Shown in pieces: positions 60,874 to 64,000 of a stretch of DNA of 64,000 nt (within the stretch, counting starts at the first letter, position 1; every line of letters begins with the position of its first letter). Origin of the DNA: Miscanthus floridulus (Eukaryota; Streptophyta; Magnoliopsida; Poales; Poaceae); assembly GCF_019320115.1 (NCBI RefSeq), contig NC_089591.1, positions 19,012,502 through 19,076,501 on the forward strand, in the 5' to 3' direction. Both the position numbers and the translations under genes were made by a program. Under the pieces are notes generated by a model that had not been told where the DNA came from, did not search any database, and saw only the letters and a list, made by a program, of their open reading frames with translations.

Positions 60874-61587
60874 AAGATTCAACGTTAATTGTCACATGTG
60901 TATTTAAAACAAAAGTTCTTGTTTTCCAAAAATCCTTCTCTAGCAACTAATAGTTATATTAATAGGTATTTGAAATCTAAAGTGTGCCAATGATCACTTT
61001 CTTTATGCCCAAATTAAGGACTATTAGGTGGCTATTTAAGTACTAACATGGGGGTTTTTACTTCATCGTCCATACAGCGTGCTATTGTATTGATGCCATT
61101 CACTTGAATGGTAATGTATGGATCAAATGCCTCTACGCCAAGGTAAGATGATGAGTGTATGACCGCAAGATGTGAGCGTGCAGTCGGGGAGAGTTAGCTT
61201 TGGTACAGCTATGTATGCATGCTTGCATGTGTATATGGTATGTATTTAATTGTGGGTTAAATTATTATCGGGTAGCTTGATACGGAAGTATATGTATGGG
61301 TATACATATATGAAAGTATTTAAATTTACATTCTATATAGTTCATTATGGGTTTGGGCTGAGATGAAATTCTATGCAGGTACACTAACAACGAAACGTAT
61401 AGCTCGACTAGTTACGCTATATATGAGAGAGCGTATGTATGCCACCGTGTCTACCATTAGAAACAAATCTTTCCTAAGTTTATGAGAATGTACGGAACGA
61501 GCATGCATCATGATAATTACCATTCACATAATTAAATTGTTCCTTCCCTTATAAAATTCTTACTCGGTTATGTAACTCTTATCCATT
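60874..61587. other. Leader of element H, gag front part missing
   Basis: About 710 bases without a gag reading frame, although the following ORF starts at what is normally the end of gag. The capsid-coding part seems to have been deleted or replaced by unrelated AT-rich sequence. Confidence 0.6.
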
Positions 61588-61920
61588 ATGGCCAATTCTA
61601 GGTGTGCCACGTACAATGAGTTTATTAGTGATGCCTTGACCCAAGAAAACCACAATAACATGCATGCCGTTGCTAAGGGTCACAAGAGGGCATATGAGGC
61701 AGGTGCCTCCGGATCTTCACAGTCAAAAGCGCCTATCACAGCTAGGCCACAATTTCATCCACCTACACCCAAGTTTAGGCCTCCACCACCTAAAGCTCAG
61801 AATAGCAGACCTCAGAAACCATTCTGTAAGGCATTCACTATTGCCTTACCAAAAGGGACTGGCAGTTAGGGGAGCTCCACCGGACCTAGGAATAATTAGC
61901 CATATTTCAACTGCAATCAA
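61588..61920 (+). pseudogene. gag: Gag C-terminal remnant of element H
   Basis: It starts YNEFISDALTQENHNN (a post-capsid segment), then a Pro/Gln/Arg-rich linker (PKFRPPPPKAQNSRPQ) and stops at 61869; another TAG at about 61897-61899 precedes the zinc knuckle. The knuckle ([13 protein letters not shown], across 61905-61945) lacks its first Cys. The capsid domain is absent. Confidence 0.75.
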
Positions 61921-64000
61921 ATGGGTCATTGGGCCAAGGAATGCCCCCACCCCAAGAAGAATGGCAACCCAAATCAGAACAATCAGAGGCAGGCGAACAC
62001 AAGGGCACGTCCGGGATACATGCATTATACCGCTGTTGAGGAAGTGCCCGCTGGAGAAGTTGTCACGGCTGGTATGTTTCTCATCAACAAGCATCCTGCT
62101 GTTGTTTTATTTGATTTGGGAGCTTCTCATTCATTTATGAGTCAAGCATTTGCATCTAGACAAGATCAAGAAATAATTGAAGTAAGCAAAGGGGGTTATA
62201 ATATAAGTTCAGCAGGGGGTACTATTTCTACCAAAAAGATAGTAAAAAATGTGCTCATCTCTATACAAGGGAGGGAGTACACAATGGATTTGATAATATT
62301 GCCCAGGTTATTAATAAGTGTAATCTTAGGCATGAATTGGATGAAGGATCATGGTGTTCTTATTAACACTAGCACCCATACTATTATGTTGAGAGAACCC
62401 ACGGGAGGGAATGCTTTTCTAGTACCACTCTCCCGCAATTTTGAACTCCAACATTTAGCTTGTGCTATCCAAACCACCACACTTCATGATATCCTAGTGG
62501 TGTGTGAGTTTCTAGATGTATTTCCAAAGGAATTACTAGGCTTACCACCTGATAGGGAGGTGGAATTTAAGATTGAGTTAGTGCCAGGTACGGCACCCAT
62601 ATCAAGAAGGCCCTATAGAATGCCACCCAATGAGTTAGCGGAACTTAAGGTTCAATTACAAGATCTATTGGACAAGGGTCTTATCCAACCTAGCTCATCT
62701 CCGTGGGGATGTCTAGCATTGTTTGTGAAAAAGAAGGACAAGTCACTGAGAATGTGTGTAGATTACAGACCACTCAATGCTGTGACCATCAAGAACAAAT
62801 ATCCGTTGCCTCGCATCGACATCTTGTTCGATCAGCTAGCGAAGGCAAAAGTATTCTCCAAAATTGACTTGAGATCAGGCTACCATCAGATAAAGATTAG
62901 ACCGGAGGACATACCTAAAACTGCTTTCTCTACTAGGTACGGCTTATACGAGTATTTGGTTATGTCTTTCAGACTAACAAATGCTCTAGCCTACTTCATG
63001 TACCTGATGAACTCGGTATTCATGCCCGAGCTCGACAAGTTCGTGGTCGTGTTTATCGATGATATATTGATTTATTTAGAAAATGAGTCAGATCATGAAG
63101 AACATCTAAGGATTGTTTTATCCAGATTGAGGGAGCATAAGCTATATGCAAAATTTAGCAAGTGTGAATTTTGGTTGAGCAAAGTACCTTTCTTAGGTCA
63201 CATCTTATCAAGAGATGGAATCTCTATAGACCCATCAAAAGTACAAGAGGTCATGGATTGGAAAGCCCCAACTTTGGTTCATGAAGTTCAGAGTTTTCTA
63301 GGGTTAGTAGGGTATTATCGTCGTTTCATTCCAGATTTCTCAAAGATAGCTAAGCCTATGACTAGACTACTTCAGAAAGATGAGAAGTACAAATGGACAC
63401 CAGAATGTGAAGCAGCTTTTCACACCCTCAGAACTCTGTTGACTACAGCACCTGTGCTAGCACAACCAGACATTAAAAAGCCTTTTGATGTATTTTGTGA
63501 TGCATCGAGAATAGGTTTGGGATGTGTGCTTATGCAAGAAGGAAGAGTTATTACATATGCTTCTCGACAATTAAGAAAGCATGAAGTCAACTACCCTACA
63601 CATGATTTAGAACTTGCAACAGTTGTTCATGCATTAAAGATATGGAGACATTATTTGTTGGGCAATGTATGTCATATATATACTGACCACAAAAGTCTCA
63701 AGTATATCTTTACCCAACCAGAGCTAAACATGAGACAATGAAGATGGTTAGAATTGATTAAGGACTACAATTTAGAAGTGGATTACCATCCGGGTAAAGC
63801 TAATGTAGTAGCAGATGCACTCAGTCGAAAGTCTCATTGCAACACTATAGAAGCATTATTGGAAGATGGATTCAACTTGTTACACCCTATGGTACTACAC
63901 AATATCATGATCAGTTGTTCACTTGAGAGCAAAATCGTAGAGCTACAGCAGGCAGATGTAGGAATAAGTCACATCAAGAGAAAAATGCAAGAGCAAGAGA
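61921..64000 (+). pseudogene. pol: pol of element H: protease, reverse transcriptase, RNase H
   Basis: Open from 61921 to TGA 63739-63741; the frame continues beyond the stop to the window end. Protease: [14 protein letters not shown] (about residue 60), where the triad Thr is Leu. Reverse transcriptase: [29 protein letters not shown] and the catalytic FIDDILIY (about residues 230-400); Gly and Pro usually conserved in the SF-x-LTNA-x region are changed. RNase [27 protein letters not shown] and [12 protein letters not shown] with the acidic residues in place (about residues 520-600). The order protease-RT-RNase H is that of Ty3 elements, and with the long LTR points to the Tekay/Del chromovirus clade. 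Confidence 0.93.

Larger units (their letters stand above)
56270..64000 (+). mobile_element. Element H: Tekay/Del-like chromovirus with 4.6-kb LTR, truncated by window
   Basis: 5' LTR 56270-60859, PBS-like TTGCATCAGAGC (60862-60873), leader, gag tail, then protease, reverse transcriptase and RNase H in one frame to the window end. It is the only element here with a recognisable pol. Gag lacks its capsid domain, the protease triad is changed and a stop lies after RNase H, so this copy is not autonomous now. Integrase, chromodomain and 3' LTR are outside the window. Confidence 0.92.

Overview
This window is repetitive DNA from a plant nuclear genome, most likely a grass and probably panicoid. 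That is an inference from the element types: Tat-type and Athila-like Ty3 elements, Tekay/Del-like chromovirus LTRs several kb long, and a Cassandra TRIM. I found no ordinary host gene, tRNA, rRNA locus or CRISPR array. Almost all of the sequence can be assigned to LTR retrotransposons nested in one another, and many boundaries are fixed by TG...CA ends plus 5-bp target-site duplications (TSDs).

Layout. Element B (Athila-like, + strand) spans from before base 1 to 38274. Its 5' LTR (1-688 and 13190-13427) is split by element A (689-13184, TSD TGCTA), and A is split by solo LTR G (4346-9059). B's body (13428-31578) carries gag and two decayed protease-like domains. It is interrupted by element D (Tat-like, 17048-27521), a duplicated slice of B (27522-28264) and a second D LTR (28265-30061). 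B's 3' LTR (31579-33080 and 38195-38274) is split by element C (33081-38189, minus strand, TSD ATGAC), which holds a complete Cassandra (34839-35588, TSD ATAGG). B sits inside element E, a relative of D seen at 38275-38703 and 43138-44400. E is split by solo LTR F (38704-43137, TSD TCTGA) and then by element J (LTR at 44401-44488 and 52982-53894). J is split by element I (44489-52976, TSD GTTTA) and by K (from 53968, D family, minus strand). K is split by H (from 56270 to beyond the window), a chromovirus with a 4.6-kb LTR and the only reverse transcriptase in the window.

The most interesting content is in D and E. Besides a decayed sense-strand gag and protease, D carries two genes on the opposite strand. 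Gene alpha (27209 down to 23943) reads as six exons joined by phase-consistent GT-AG introns, with a TATA box, a plant-mobile-domain-like protein and a C-terminal coiled coil. Gene beta (23515 down to 22703) reads as three exons. Gene beta is also present in the diverged relative E (43867 down to 38579) with the same exon phases, the same TATA-to-ATG distance and recognisably similar protein, so it is a real element-borne gene. No reverse transcriptase or integrase was recognised in D.

Other points of interest are a small protein-coding segment conserved inside the giant LTRs of F, H and G, an intact 241-codon ORF in young non-autonomous element I, an LTR that appears to have absorbed its own primer-binding site (B), and an 11-kb duplication with a microhomology junction at 27522. 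Most breaks are TAG or TAA stops and transitions, as expected from decay of methylated cytosines in silenced repeats.
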